A DNA stretch of 64,000 nt from NCBI GenBank assembly GCA_949361645.1, contig OX442418.1, positions 7,939,376 through 8,003,375 of the forward strand, written 5' to 3'. Made by a program: the position numbers and the translations under genes. This document shows, one piece after another, positions 1-11,655 of the stretch (within the stretch, counting starts at the first letter, position 1; each line of letters starts with the position of its first letter). This stretch comes from Spongilla lacustris. Taxonomy: Eukaryota; Porifera; Demospongiae; Spongillida; Spongillidae. Under the pieces are notes generated by a model. It had not been told where the DNA came from. It ran no database searches and saw only the letters and a list, made by a program, of their open reading frames with translations.

Positions 1-776
1 CGGGGGCTAAAAACAGGGCCTGGTATACACTGGCAGGGTCTTAGCGCGCATGCGCTAGCCATTACCAATACGCTTGGTAATCGCATACTGTTGTAATTTT
101 TGTCTGTAAACCTTTCCGTACACCATCTCGTTCTCAGCGTAAACTCTTCCTCGTCCCAGACTGTCATATATGTAGAGTTTTGTACGTCGACGTACCAGTG
201 GCGGTACCACCCTTGCTCCTAAGACCTTGGACCAAGTTCTTACCTCTACGATTCGTACGTGTAGGCTGCCCACCTCAAACTACTTGCTATCTTTACTTTC
301 GTCGAAGCCACAATGCTGACAACCTACTTGTACTCTCGTGGTGTTCACTCATTGGAAATACCCTACACTTAGCACAAAGGCCTTGTCCATCGATAACTCG
401 TCACAAAAAGTTTTTCAAATGTAGGGTAGTTCCAATGAGTACGCACCACGAGAGTACAAGTAGGTTGGTCAGCATTGTGGCTTCGGCTAAAGTAAAGATA
501 GCAAGTAGTTTGAGGTGGCCAGCCTACACGTACCAATCGTAGAGGTAAGAACTTGGTCCAAGGTCTTAGGAGCAAGGGTGGTACGTCAATGTACGAAACT
601 CTACATAAATGACAGTCTGGGACGAGGAAGAGTTTACGCTGAGAACGAGATGGTGTACGGAAAGGTTTACAGACAAAAATTACAACAGTATGCGATTACC
701 AAGCGTATTGGTAATGGCTAGCGCATGCGCGCTAGGACCCTGCCAGTGTATACCAGGGCCCTGTTTTTCGCCCCCG
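1..776. mobile_element. Foldback (long palindromic) element
   Basis: Two arms of about 370 bp (1-370 and 417-776) are near-perfect reverse complements around a ~46-bp loop. The ends match as CGGGGGC...GCCCCCG followed inward by an AAAACAGGGCCTGG-like block. Both arms carry the motif GCGCATGCGC. The arms also share a reading frame of about 68-72 codons (minus strand 55-273, plus strand 515-721) ending in a very similar C-terminal stretch. Because the element begins at base 1, its left boundary and any target duplication cannot be seen. No transposase is visible, so it is probably a non-autonomous foldback/MITE-like element. A local inverted duplication is the alternative. Confidence 0.85.
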
Positions 777-2150
777 CAACTCTAAAAAACAGGACCTGGG
801 GACGAGGCTACATGCTAAGATGCTTATTTTTCCAGCGTTTTTAAATGATACATGCACACATGTATCAGAGGCTGGAATATCATTTCCTCCAACACAATTA
901 TGTGCATGTACATGTACACGTCACTGATATACATGTAAATGTACAACAAGGAATCAGACCCAAAGGATACATGAGTATATCGCTTACATGTACAGGCTTG
1001 TGTGCAGTGTGTGACTTCTAACGTCTCAAGCTGCCATCCATACAAGTGAGGGTACATGTAGTAGTTGGTAAAGCTGAGAGCCTGCATGTCTGGTTTACTG
1101 AAGAGGTCCATCTGGTCCTCTCTGTAGTGAAGGACAGAAGTCTTGTAAACATCAAAACCAACTAAAGTAAGTACTGTACATGTAAAGCATACACTAATCT
1201 ACTGTTTTCATTGTGCATCAATGCATGTAATTGTGTGGTAATGATGAATTTACCCAGCTTACACCTACTTTAAATAAAGTGTCCTTGGTAAAACATGCAG
1301 GGATGCCCTTGCATGTGTGTATGTGGACAGATTGTGTGTATGTGCCCAGCATGTGCATTTGTATATAAGTGTACCTGTCTGCAACTGCCAATGGCGTTGT
1401 TTGGTGTTTGTTTCCACAAATCCCTCACAAACACTATCAGCACTCTTCAGTAAACTAGTGGTCCAGAAGTCCTCCCAAGATGATCCTGCTTCTTCTGACC
1501 TCCTGCTACACCATAGCAAGCCAAGCATGAGGGAACATTCAGACAGCATTTTAGCAAATAAGGCAAGCCATGGCACAGATTATGTCTGCATACTTCCATT
1601 GCCTAAATCACACAATGGATACTTGGGTATGGGAGATCAATAAGTACATCTAACCACAGACCTGGGGATGGGGTTGCAAGGTCTATCACTCCCAATGAGT
1701 TGGTCCAGTAGCACATGTTCAGGGGGACAGAAGAATGTTTGATCATAAAGAAAACATCCACACCTCCACTCCCTCAGCTATGTGCCCTGCACAGCTAGGC
1801 AATGACTCCCTACAGTCCTTAGGGAGCAGTAGTTGGAACTGTTCCAAGAAGTTGCTTGAATGGGAACCTCTCAAGTTCAGATGATAGGCTATCTTCAAAA
1901 GTTAGTCGTGGCACCTGCAAAAGGAGCTTTTGAAGATCATCATACACACAAAGGTATTAGCACACCTGTCTTCACACCAGTAATCACTGCGCTCCATGTG
2001 GCGTCTGTGCTCTTCCAGCTGCCCATTTCACTTCAAAGCATTTACCTGCACTTGGGAGGCAACAAGACAATCAAGGTTATGCAAAATGGATGCTAATCCA
2101 CTCCAAAGCAAATGCAAATCCATTTCAATGCAAAACAAACAAATGGTAAC
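777..2150. other. Intergenic, no gene called
   Basis: This stretch holds many TACATGTA-type palindromes. At about 786-812 there is a sequence like the end of the 11665-11771 MITE family in reverse orientation (ACCTGGGGACGAGGCTA). Open frames at 1265-1643 exist on both strands, but no convincing exon boundaries or family motif were found. Confidence 0.4.
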
Positions 2151-2614
2151 CCACAGATTCCAATCCACTTCAAGGTTTTTACCTCTCGTTGGATCAGGCA
2201 ACACACAGATTCCAATCCACTTCAAGGTTTTTACCTCTCGTTGGATCAGGCAACACACAGATTCCAATCCACTTCAAGGTTTCTACCTCTCATTGGATCC
2301 GGCAACACACAGATTCCAATCCACTTCAAGGTTTCTACCTCTCTTTGGATCAGGCAACACACAGATTCCAATCCATTTCAAGGTTTCTACCTCTCGTTGG
2401 ATCAGGCAACACACAGATTCCAATCCACTTCAAGGTTTTTACCTCTCGTTGGATCAGGCAACACACAGATTCCAATCCACTTCAAGGTTTTTACTTCTCG
2501 TTGGATCAGGCAACACACAGATTCCAATCCACTTCAAGGTTTCTACCTCTCGTTGGATCAGGCAACACACAGATTCCAATCCACTTCAAGGTTTTTACCT
2601 CTCGTTGGATCAGG
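2151..2614. repeat. 52-bp minisatellite, about 9 copies
   Basis: A 52-bp unit recurs with exact period (for example CACAGAT at 2152, 2204 and 2256). Each unit contains CAATCCACTTCAAGG and CTCTCGTTGGATCAGG. Copies differ by only a few substitutions. Since 52 is not a multiple of three, the array stays open in all three plus frames, which produces long spurious ORFs. It should be treated as non-coding unless transcripts show otherwise. Confidence 0.95.
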
Positions 2615-3760
2615 TAGCAATGGCACACAAAACAGCTGCTCCGCCACTTACCTTTAATTGGATGAGGCAGAAAGACATAATAGTTTACTTGTTTCCTTTT
2701 GCAATCATGCTGTAATCCGTTCAGGCCCCATTGCAACATGTTGCCTGCAGTACCTAGTGGAGAATATTTTACTGGTGAGATGCTTTTCTCTGAAATGATT
2801 TAAAACATGAAAGACAACTGTCAATCTGATGAAGTTGTTCTGAATTCAGACATGCATGTGGCTTCAATGCTAATAGCTCATTAAATTCAAAAGCTACATG
2901 CATGTTGTAAACAGTTGGTTGGTAACTTTGAACTAACCTCCCTTTACACATGTAGGATGCATACTACTGTTTAATCTCATGTCACATTAATTGTCTTATT
3001 GGTACCAAGCTGATTAATTTCAAGGTACATGCATGTTGGTCGGTCTGGTAACTTTGAACATATATAACCTAGCACCCAGTGGATATCACGGACACACATG
3101 GTTGCCTATTGTGATCATACTATGTGCACCTGCATTGTATGTAGATGTAGAATAGCACACAGCAGAAAACATACAGAGCAGTAATAGCAATATGCAGGGT
3201 GAGGGGCTATGCTGACTGTATTTAGTTAGTTATATATGTATCACAAAATATGAATCAAAATAAAATTTGCTGTATCGAATTAAAAAATCAAGCATCCAAA
3301 CAAATCACCTGGTGGGTAATTGAATGTAATGTATTTCAATGGACCCACTAAGTATTATGAACGTGTGGGTACTTTCAAAACTCACACCTCTGCCTCGCAC
3401 TTACAGTCATCCTCACTGGCCGCTGTGTTCACCTTGATGGCCTTGAGCTCTTCCTCCTGAACTTCCACCACTGTGCTCCATAGAGAGCTTTTTCAGCAAC
3501 TAGTCCACGTGGAGGGAAGAGGTAAGCACATTGTAAGAGATGGACAGCTTATTGTAAGATTCCATTTCACATCTGTATTGTACAAACATATTCGTGACTT
3601 TGGTTAATTGGCTGCAAATTACACTACATGTGTATGACTTCCATCACACTTTATCTGCCACCTTACATCCACAAAATCATACAACAAATGTATGAACACA
3701 CTGTAGCATGAGCTATGTGAAATAGTACCTTGTTGGAATTAGTGCTGTAATTTTATAAAT
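2615..3760. other. Mostly non-coding; possible minus exon at 3405-3470
   Basis: No gene was identified with confidence. On the minus strand 3470-3405 reads as a Glu/Lys-rich segment (EVQEEELKAIK) ending at a GTAAGT donor. Two competing acceptors (3470 and one further upstream after GGACTAG) imply different frames, so the exon is only a candidate. It could belong to the coiled-coil gene at 6850-7859. Confidence 0.25.
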
Positions 3761-3913
3761 AGCCCTGCACACATAGCCCTGCACACATAGCCCTGCACAC
3801 ATAGCCCTGCACACATAGCCCTGCACACATAGCCCTGCACACATAGCCCTGCACACATAGCCCTGTACACATAGCCTTGCACACATAGCCCTGCACACAT
3901 AGCCCTGCACACA
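3761..3913. repeat. 14-bp minisatellite, about 11 copies
   Basis: Head-to-tail copies of AGCCCTGCACACAT run from 3761 to 3913 with only two point variants. The open minus-strand frame across it (repeated Gly-Tyr-Val-Cys-Arg-Ala-Met-Cys) is a by-product of the repeat. Confidence 0.95.
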
Positions 3914-4010
3914 GCTCACCAGTAGTGCTAATAGCTCTGCAGGCTTCGTGATTGTCCCTCCCAGCATAAGTGGTAAGTCAATGAGGAGGGAATGGAGTGA
4001 TAGCTGATGA

Positions 4011-4094
4011 CATACTCAGGCATCTACACATGTATCAACATACTCAGGCATCTACACATGTATCAACATACTCAGGCATCTACACATGTATCAA
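4011..4094. repeat. 28-bp tandem triplication
   Basis: Three identical 28-bp units begin at 4011, 4039 and 4067, each containing CATACTCAGGCATCTACACA. Confidence 0.95.
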
Positions 4095-5527
4095 CAGATT
4101 CACCATACACAACTTCTATGTGGCCATGGGCCCAGCAGGCTTCTTGACAGCTAACTTTAGCTTGGTGGTGCAGTTCTTTTCCATGCTTTATTGATTATTC
4201 ATTTCATTATTGTTTGTGGTATTGTTTTCTCCTCCCCCCAACCCAGTATACCTTTGGAGGTCTGCTTGCCTGGGAAGGGGTGGGGGCCTTGTCAAGGAAG
4301 AGGGAAGAGAAAGGGGCAGCAGCAGATTCAGGGCTTCTGAGGGGTGAGCACGTGCCCAAAGTGCCCACCCCCCTCCACCCATGGACCTGCTGCTTAAGGA
4401 CAGGAAGAGGGAAGGCTTCTCCAGTTGGGAGAAAACTATTGGGTGGGCATGCCCAAAAGTGCCCTCCCGTCTGGATGCCCTCAAGAGTGGAAGAAGAGGA
4501 GACATTGAGAGTAGAACAAGTCCTCCCACCCCAGTACAACTACTTTGTTGGCCTTTTTGTGAGCTTACAGATTCAGTGTCCAATCCGTAAGGACGCTGCA
4601 CCAGGTCACGTTCACCTTCACAAAAATATCTAACTGATTTACACTGGCTGCATCTCACACCAACAGGGCAATAGAAATCCAAGACTGAACATTTTGGCAA
4701 TTGTTTTCCAATCTGAATTTGATGTATGTGATACTACTAAATGAAAGCTAAGAGAAATTCATGCCTAAAGCGACTACTATAAGAAGCACAAGAGAAGGAT
4801 GCAAAGGTCACCAAGCGTACGAGGCTAGAGATAGAAGGTATAAAGCGGGATGTAAGAGCTGGAAGAAATTTTGACATGACAACCACACACATGTAGTACA
4901 TCTTGGAAAACATATACGCAAAAGAAAGCCTGAATTAAATTGCCGTAACATTGAAGTGAGATGCAACCTGTTAACCCAGTCCCCTCCAACCCCTCTCCCA
5001 ACCTTCACATCTGGAGGAATAGTGACAGGGCCAAGGCAAGCACTGTTAGCTATCCCATGGTAAAGCTACTTCCACCTACATGTAGTTATCATTTACGATG
5101 GTTTGGTTAGGTATACACTTCTATGTAGGTACATTTGGAACCCAATTCACACTTGGAAAATCTTTAGATCATTTAGGCTATTGATACTTGAGGTTACAAT
5201 ACTACATCCACCAATAGCAAATTTTCTCTGGAACTCTTGCACACACATACATCTATGCACATGTAGGTAACAGAACCTAGATCTCACAGCACACCAGAAC
5301 ACACAGCCTGCATTTTTTGCAGTGTACCGTGGTAGTACTTATAACAACACAGGTACCATTGTATACGTTCATCGACATGGGCTTGGATATACTGCGTGAG
5401 GTGAACCAGAAATGATCTCTTCCACAGGAGAGTTCACAACAGGTGTCTCCACAATGATGACAATGATCTCGAGTATCACTGTGATAAAGGTATACAAGGG
5501 GAATATAAAGGGAGGGTGTAGAAGAGG
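4095..5527. other. No gene called; GC-rich segment 4230-4590
   Basis: 4230-4590 is unusually G/C-rich with open frames on both strands, but they lack recognisable domains or consistent splice sites. On the minus strand 5464-5365 begins after a TTTATCACAG acceptor and could be an exon. Its phase does not fit the exon at 6850-7056, so no gene model is offered. Confidence 0.35.
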
Positions 5528-6735
5528 GGCACATAGGGAGGGAACACACAGGGAGGGGTAGGAGGGGACATACAGGGAGGGGTAAGAGGGGACATACAGG
5601 GAAGGGTAGGACATACAGGGAAGGGTAGGAGGCGACATACAGGGAGGGGTAGGAGGGGACATACAGGGAGGGGTAGGCGGGGACATACAGGGAGGGGTAG
5701 GAGGGGACATACAGGGAGGGGTAGGAAGGGACATACAGGGAGGGGTGGGAAGGGACATACAGGGAGGGGTAGGAGAGGACATACAGGGAGGGGTAGGAGA
5801 GGACATACAGGGAGGGAGGGGTAGGAGAGGACATACAGGGCAGGGTAGGAGGGGACATACAGGGAGGTGTAGGAGAGGACATACAGGGAGGGGTAAGAGG
5901 GGACATACAGGGAGGGGTAGGAGAGGACATACAGGAAGGGGTAGGAGAGGACATACAGGGAGGGGTAGGAGGGGACATACAGGGAGGGGTAGGAGAGGAC
6001 ATACAGGGAGGGGTAGGAGGGGACATACAGGGAGGGGTAGGAGAGGACATACAGGGAGGGGTAAGAGGGGACATACAGAGAGGGGTAGGAGAGGACATAC
6101 AGGGAAGGGTAGGAGAGACATACAGGGAGGGGTAGGAGGTGACATACCGGGAGGGGTAGGAGAGGACATACAGGGAGGGGTAGGAGAGGACATACAGGGA
6201 AGGGTAGGAGGTTACATACAGGGAGGGGTAGGAGAGGACATACAGGGAGGGGTAAGAGGGGACATACAGGGAGGGGTAGGAGGGGACATACAGGGAGGGG
6301 TAGGAGGGGACATACAAGGAGGGGTAGGAGGGGACATACAGGGAGGGGTAGGAGGGGACATACATGGAGGGTAGGAGGGGACATACAGGGAGGGGTAGGA
6401 GGGGACATACAGGGAGAGTAGAAGGGGACATACAGGGAGGGGTAGGAGGGGACATACAGGGAGGGGTAGGAGGGGACATACAGGGAGGGGTAGGAGGGGA
6501 CATACAGGGAGGGGTAGGAGGGGACATACAGGGAGGGGTAGGAGGGGACATACAGGGAGGGGTAGGAGGGGACATACAGGGAGGGGTAGGAGGGGACATA
6601 CAAGGAGGGGTAGGAGGGGACATACAGGGAGGGGTAGGAGGGGACATACAGGGAGGGGTAGGAGGGGACATACAGGGAGGGGTAGGAGGGGACATACAGG
6701 GAGGGGTAGGAGGGGACATACAGGGAGGGGTAGGA
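5528..6735. repeat. 24-bp minisatellite, about 50 copies
   Basis: Tandem units of GACATACAGGGAGGGGTAGG plus four more bases (24 bp) fill this block, with scattered substitutions and a few 1-4 bp indels. Because 24 is divisible by three, long frames stay open on both strands: an octapeptide repeat with Pro-Ser-Leu-Tyr-Val-Pro on the minus strand and a Gly/Arg-rich one on the plus strand. Units in the proximal part (5528-6400) are more diverged than those in the distal part. It lies directly downstream of the minus-strand exon ending at 6850, so it is probably intronic. Confidence 0.95.
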
Positions 6736-6849
6736 TGGGGGTTTATGGAAAGGGGATTCACAGTGAGGGGAGGAGGAGGACACAGGGGGAGGGATATATA
6801 GAATAGAGGGCTGTACATGGGCAGAACCTGTGATCCCGAGCATACTCAC

Positions 6850-7859
6850 CCGTTCCACATCCCATATGGAGAGCAGCTGTGCCCTGAGCTCAGCAATGTT
6901 GGCCTCCAGAGTAGAGTCTTCTCTCCGCATCCTGCGATGGTGATGGTGGTGCTGCTGAGGGCATGAGGGGCTGGCCTTACAGCAGCTGGAGGTAGATGAT
7001 TCAGCTGCTGCTCTAAAGCAGCTATCTTTCATCCGTCTAATTCTGCTGCAGTTCTAAATAAAAGTAAATACAGTACTTTAAAAAATCAAAATCCATCCCA
7101 TATTGCATGTCTGCATCACATAGATGTACAAAACAACAGCATGCAGGTTGTGTGGAGATGTGAGCACCTGTGACCTGCACAATAAAATGAGGTGCAAAGG
7201 TGAGGCAGGTAACACCACATCTTCCCTATTGCATGTACTATCACATATACACCGGTCAGCGGATTGGCAATTTCTGAATGTAGTAGAAAGGAATAGATAC
7301 TAAAGAAGAGTTGGCTTTTTTTAAAATAGGAGTTATTAGACATTGTGCGCTAAATGCAGCAGTGCCTAGTAAATATAATCACGTGGGGATATGCCCCATG
7401 CACAGTGCGCTACGGGCAGTTTACAGTACATATTGCATAGTAGCGATAATGATTCAACTCTTCGGATCAGGTCTGAGTACGAGAACTATACGCTAATTAA
7501 AAATATTCATCCCGTGTGATTATTGGCCACACGTCTCCGTCCCCATACGTATAGTTACTATTACATGCAGTGGAGAGAGGAAAAGCACGTGCACACATAC
7601 AACTGTGACTCCAGGATAACGAAGTTTTTAATTAAACTGATACATCTGCATGCGGACTTACCATGGGCATAGCGTCTAAGCAAATGCTTCACGTAGGATG
7701 TCACCTGCATTCGACGGAACCTTTTCCCACCGCGGCCCGGTTGAGCGAATTTTGCCCCCCTCGCATAATTAATAAACGCGTTCCCATACTAAGAAATGGG
7801 GAAGTAAAATACGAACAGAGGCCGGCTCTCCTTACCTGCCAAGGCACAGTACCCGTCAT
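6850..7859 (-). CDS. Probable 5' exons of an unrecognised coiled-coil gene
   Basis: On the minus strand 7056-6850 is bounded by a good acceptor (TTTATTTAG) and donor (GTGAGT). It encodes a Ser/Cys- and His-rich stretch (five consecutive His) followed by a helix-forming segment containing LEANIAELRAQLLSIWDVER. A candidate first exon at 7859-7836 starts with ATG and encodes eight residues (MTGTVPWQ) before a GTAAGG donor; both junctions are phase 0, so they can be joined. A second possible start (ATGCCCATG before GTAAGT, about 7662-7672) would be an alternative. I do not recognise the family. Later exons would lie beyond the 24-bp minisatellite and were not found with confidence. The NRF1-like palindrome near 8114 lies about 250 bp upstream. 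Confidence 0.4.
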
Positions 7860-8113
7860 GGCACCTGAAGCGCGCACAAGAGGGTTGTAGGTTGCGGTGG
7901 TAGTAGAGTGAAAGATGAATGAAGCTGCGCGTGGATAAATACTGGCTCAGTAGGCATACATATATAAACACACAGGTGTACCACCTACAGGTTTTACAGG
8001 AACGATCGATGTGAGTAGCCATGACGGTTACAACTCGATACCGGTACAAGAGCTTCTCTGAGCACACAACAAAATGCTGCTTTTTTTTTTTTTCTCAGTT
8101 CAGTAACGATAAC

Positions 8114-8140
8114 TGCGCATGCGCGCGCCATATTAAAGGC
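8114..8140. promoter_or_regulatory. NRF1-like palindrome, possible bidirectional promoter
   Basis: TGCGCATGCGC at 8114-8124 matches the NRF1 consensus core and is followed by GCGCCAT. It sits between a minus-strand candidate first exon (7859) and plus-strand candidate exons (from 8306). That arrangement would suit a divergent promoter. The motif also occurs by chance in GC-rich DNA and inside the foldback at 1-776. Confidence 0.35.
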
Positions 8141-8305
8141 GGCATTTCTTTTTGAAGCGGTTGATATGCAGTGTGTATAGAATCACGAGTCGTTAGAATG
8201 TAAAAAAAAAAAATTGTTTATCTGCCAACCCGTGCCTTGAGTCCCCAATATAGCAGTATGTATAGGAGCTGTGTATTGCCTTTGTTCGTCGCCTATAAAT
8301 AAATT

Positions 8306-8422
8306 GTGAAGGGTGTGGTACAGGATGCAATCAGTGACCTAGCATCTCCTGTGTGCAAGGAGTTAATATACGTGAACCAATCGTATCTTTTCCATGGGCG
8401 TCCCCAGGGGGGCATGCACCCC

Positions 8423-8456
<34 letters not shown>

Positions 8457-9850
8457 TCTGGGGGCACCCACGTTCTCTGGTAGCAGATCTCAATATTAGA
8501 ACATAAGGGAGTCTCACACAGATGTGCCGTTTAAAGAAGAGTACATACAGTGATCAAACAGAAGCATGGCATGTTTCATTTACAAGGAGTACCACTTTGG
8601 CCCAAGTTCTTGCTGAAAAAGGGGGTGGGGGTGGGGTGGGGGGAGAGAGAACATGTTCTGAAGTTGCAGGATGGATACAAGTCAGCTTCAGGCTGCCCTT
8701 TTGATGGCCACCAGTCTATGTCTTCGAGGATCACGAACCAGCAGGACAGAATTTGATGATGGAGCTGGGCTGCCAGAACTTACAGAGATATTGAGACATT
8801 TGTGTATCAAAATTGTGTCAATGTGTGCACTTAATGTTTGCGTACATATAATAATTATACTTATAATGACATCATTATTCTGTTAACATTCAATATTAGT
8901 GGAACTATTGCAACATAGCTAGGGTCATGAGTATGCGGGCTGCTGTACTGAGTTACATATAGGCATGTCATTTAATTATGAAATAAATCATGAAAATGTA
9001 CCGGCTTTAGCAAAATCTTTTAAAGTCTGCCGAGCGCAATGATACATAATTGTATAGTACTTTAAATATACACAATAGTTCATACATATTGATTCAGTTC
9101 GTACTATAAAATCCAAGAAGAGAGGTGGCATGGAGGGGTGCTGCTGCAGTTTGGAAGGATGGCTAGGTCACGTCTGTCAAATTAAACCTCACTGATGACA
9201 ACCTTCTCATCCACAATCATCATTGATCATCAATCTGAGATTACAAAAACCACAAGGGAATCCATCAGCTGCCTTAGCTTCTCCCCTTCCCCTTCTACCC
9301 TCCCTGCCTCCCTCCCTCACTTGTTTCATATAGCGATTTGGAAGAGCATGTCACATGACCTGGTATATGTACATGTACTGCTTCATTCAGGTGGTTGTGT
9401 ACATGTAGTATATTGGTAAGATCTTAACCTTGGTACATGTACCAATGTAGATCTAAATGTGATTAAACCTTTGGAGCCATTCAATGGATAGCTCCTCCTC
9501 TATACATGTACCTGTAGACACCATTGATGAGAAACTGCTGACTGAAGCCATGAATCATCTTTGTACTACAGCACAGCATTTGTGCATTGAAAGGCCTGAC
9601 CTCTTATTTGAATGCTGATCACACCTCCCACCCCTACATGTACACCTCTCCTCCTCCTCCTCAGGCCTTCCTGTCCCTCCCTCTCGTTATCCACTCACAA
9701 ATAGTATCCACCTTGAAGCATGACCCGTCCCCTCTTAATTACCTTACCTCCCTGGTGGGGAACAGGTGGGCGGAGGTTAGAGAACAGCTGGTAGCAGACC
9801 CTAGCAACGCTAGCAGGCATGCCCTTCTGCACAACTTGGGAGGCCAACAG
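8306..9850 (+). CDS. Candidate exons of an unrecognised helical protein
   Basis: Several plus-strand segments read like alpha-helical protein. These are 8309-8371 (contains QDAISDLASPVCKELIY, donor GTGAAC), 8670 to about 8790 (after GTTGCAG; contains LQAALLMATSLCLRG), 9484-9615 (contains KLLTEAMNHLCTTAQHLC) and 9665-9850. The last has the best signals: acceptor CTCCTCAG, 62 codons, donor GTAGTG, and contains NYLTSLVGNRWAEVREQLV. The 9484-9615 and 9665-9850 pieces are in compatible phase, but the first lacks a GT donor (it runs into TGA at 9616). The helical character hints at an ARM/HEAT-like protein, which is inference only. A poly-C run (8423-8454) and poly-G run (9914-9932) fall outside the exons. 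Confidence 0.4.
8419..8454. repeat. Poly-C tract
   Basis: An almost uninterrupted run of C occupies this interval. Similar G/C homopolymers occur at 9914, 25255-25860, 29182, 34014, 45211, 51644 and 59659. Confidence 0.9.
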
Positions 9851-11655
9851 GTAGTGTTGAGGGAGGGGGGCACTAATAGGGAGTATTGGTGGAGGGGACT
9901 AACAGGGAACATTGGGGGGGGGGGGGGGGGAGGACTGTATTTAACAAAGTAAAAAAAAAAAAAGAGAAGGTTGGGTGGTATATAGGATTTGAAGGCAATG
10001 GTGGGGTCTAATATATGTATGTTTGTGTGCTAAATTTAGACCCTTGTTCCATTCCTTTTTACACTAACATTGCCTTCATATCCTATATGCCATGCACCAA
10101 CATTTTCCGAGATGATGTACCATGTTTAACATCTTTCAACTTATGAATGAAAAACATCAACACTGACAATTAAAAACTGATACCTAAATTTGCAAGCATG
10201 TACTATAGCTCACTATACCACAGGTGTACAGCACAGTGACTATACAACACAAGGTACCCAAGCATGTCACATGTTTTCTGCTCCACCCACTTGTTGCTTA
10301 TGATGTGCTTTTATTGGAGGGCAGCACACTGGTGCTCCGATGACACCAGGTGCTCCATGACACCAGTGCACCAGCTAGTCTGTTCTGGCTGACTCCAGGG
10401 AACCAGGGATGTTCCCCGAGGGCATCTTTAGGGAGAGAAGATAGTCCACATAGGGGCTTCTTTACCAAGGCAGATATGTGAGGTAGAAGCCTGGGGACTA
10501 GGGTGGTGTAGACCTGGGCGGGAGGGGACATAGTACATCAGTGCTGCATGGTGGGTGCAAGATTATTGTAGGAAACTGAGGCTAGCGTGTAGGGGATCTG
10601 ACATACTCTATACCTGCCCTCACTAACCTTATTTTATTAATAAGTTACACTATGTAGTTTAACAGTGTCACACACATGCACATCACACACACACATATGC
10701 ACACACATTCCACACACCACACATCACACACACACACTCACGTGCACACATGCATGTCACCACACCACACATGTCACATACACATCACATCACATATGTC
10801 ACACACCCACACATGCCACAAACACACATACACATGCATGTACACACACAAAAACCACACACATCACACACACACAGCACACATGTTATATACATGTACA
10901 CATACACATGTACACACACACTCACACACATACATGTAAACAGACATCACATCACATACACATCACATATCACACAACACACATGTCACACACACAAACA
11001 AATGTACACATACTCACAGACAAACACTAACACACACACATCACACACACACCTGCCAAGTGTACATCAAGGGGGAGGGGATCTCCGGCTCCTTCCCATG
11101 CCAAGTGGACATCAAGGGGGAGGGACCTCCGGCTCCTTCCCTGCCTCACCAACATGCAGCACATAGTTGGCCACCTGCCAAATAAAATGGCCACACCTCT
11201 CAACACCAGGGCAACCATCTCCCTCTTCCTCCCCAGTGGACCAAATATGTGTGTAACCACAAACATTGCTCCCCCTCCCCACTCCCCTCCCGGGGACACC
11301 CATGATAGAGTTAGGATGTCAGGGCTAGAGTGCTGAATGCTTTTACTTATCTCTATTTGAGGTACGTACACACAGTGGTTGAAAAAGAGGGGTCATGTAG
11401 ACATTAGAATAGTAAGAAAAATAAATAAATACCGGTATGAATGGTCAATGGTTTAATATCCACATAGTTGGGCGTGGCCCGACCAAGTCTAAGATTTCAC
11501 AGGAAAAAATATACCGGTACAATGTATCATTTATTTTTCGATATATATGGCGTCGTGCACCGAAGATTTAAGCAGTTCTCCCATCTTTTGTTCCGCTCCA
11601 CACTCGTCACAAAATTGCTGACCTGTTTCCAGTTCTCTGACTTTGGCAGAACACA
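9851..11655. other. No gene called; CA-rich block 10660-11055
   Basis: 10660-11055 is an imperfect CA-rich microsatellite. A frame on the minus strand at 10531-10298 and one on the plus strand at 11154-11336 look weakly protein-like but have no clear splice signals or family features. A lone TAGTTGGGCGTGGCCCGACC motif (11465-11484) is an end-like fragment of the palindromic MITE family seen at 28843. Confidence 0.4.

Noticed and set aside
1996..2715. 239-codon open frame over the 52-bp repeat
   Set aside because: It reads through the minisatellite in whichever frame is chosen; no domain, no splice signals.
3761..3913. Possible CRISPR-like array
   Set aside because: Direct repeats abut with no unique spacers; this is a eukaryotic minisatellite.
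3713..3967. Cys/Met/Gly repeat frame
   Set aside because: Produced by the 14-bp minisatellite.
5277..6818. 513-codon Pro/Ser/Tyr repeat protein on the minus strand
   Set aside because: Entirely minisatellite translation; the true exon upstream ends at a splice donor at 6850, making the array intronic.
10298..10531. 77-codon minus-strand frame with an LVPRLLPHISALV stretch
   Set aside because: Looks faintly protein-like but lacks a convincing acceptor or donor and has no recognisable domain.
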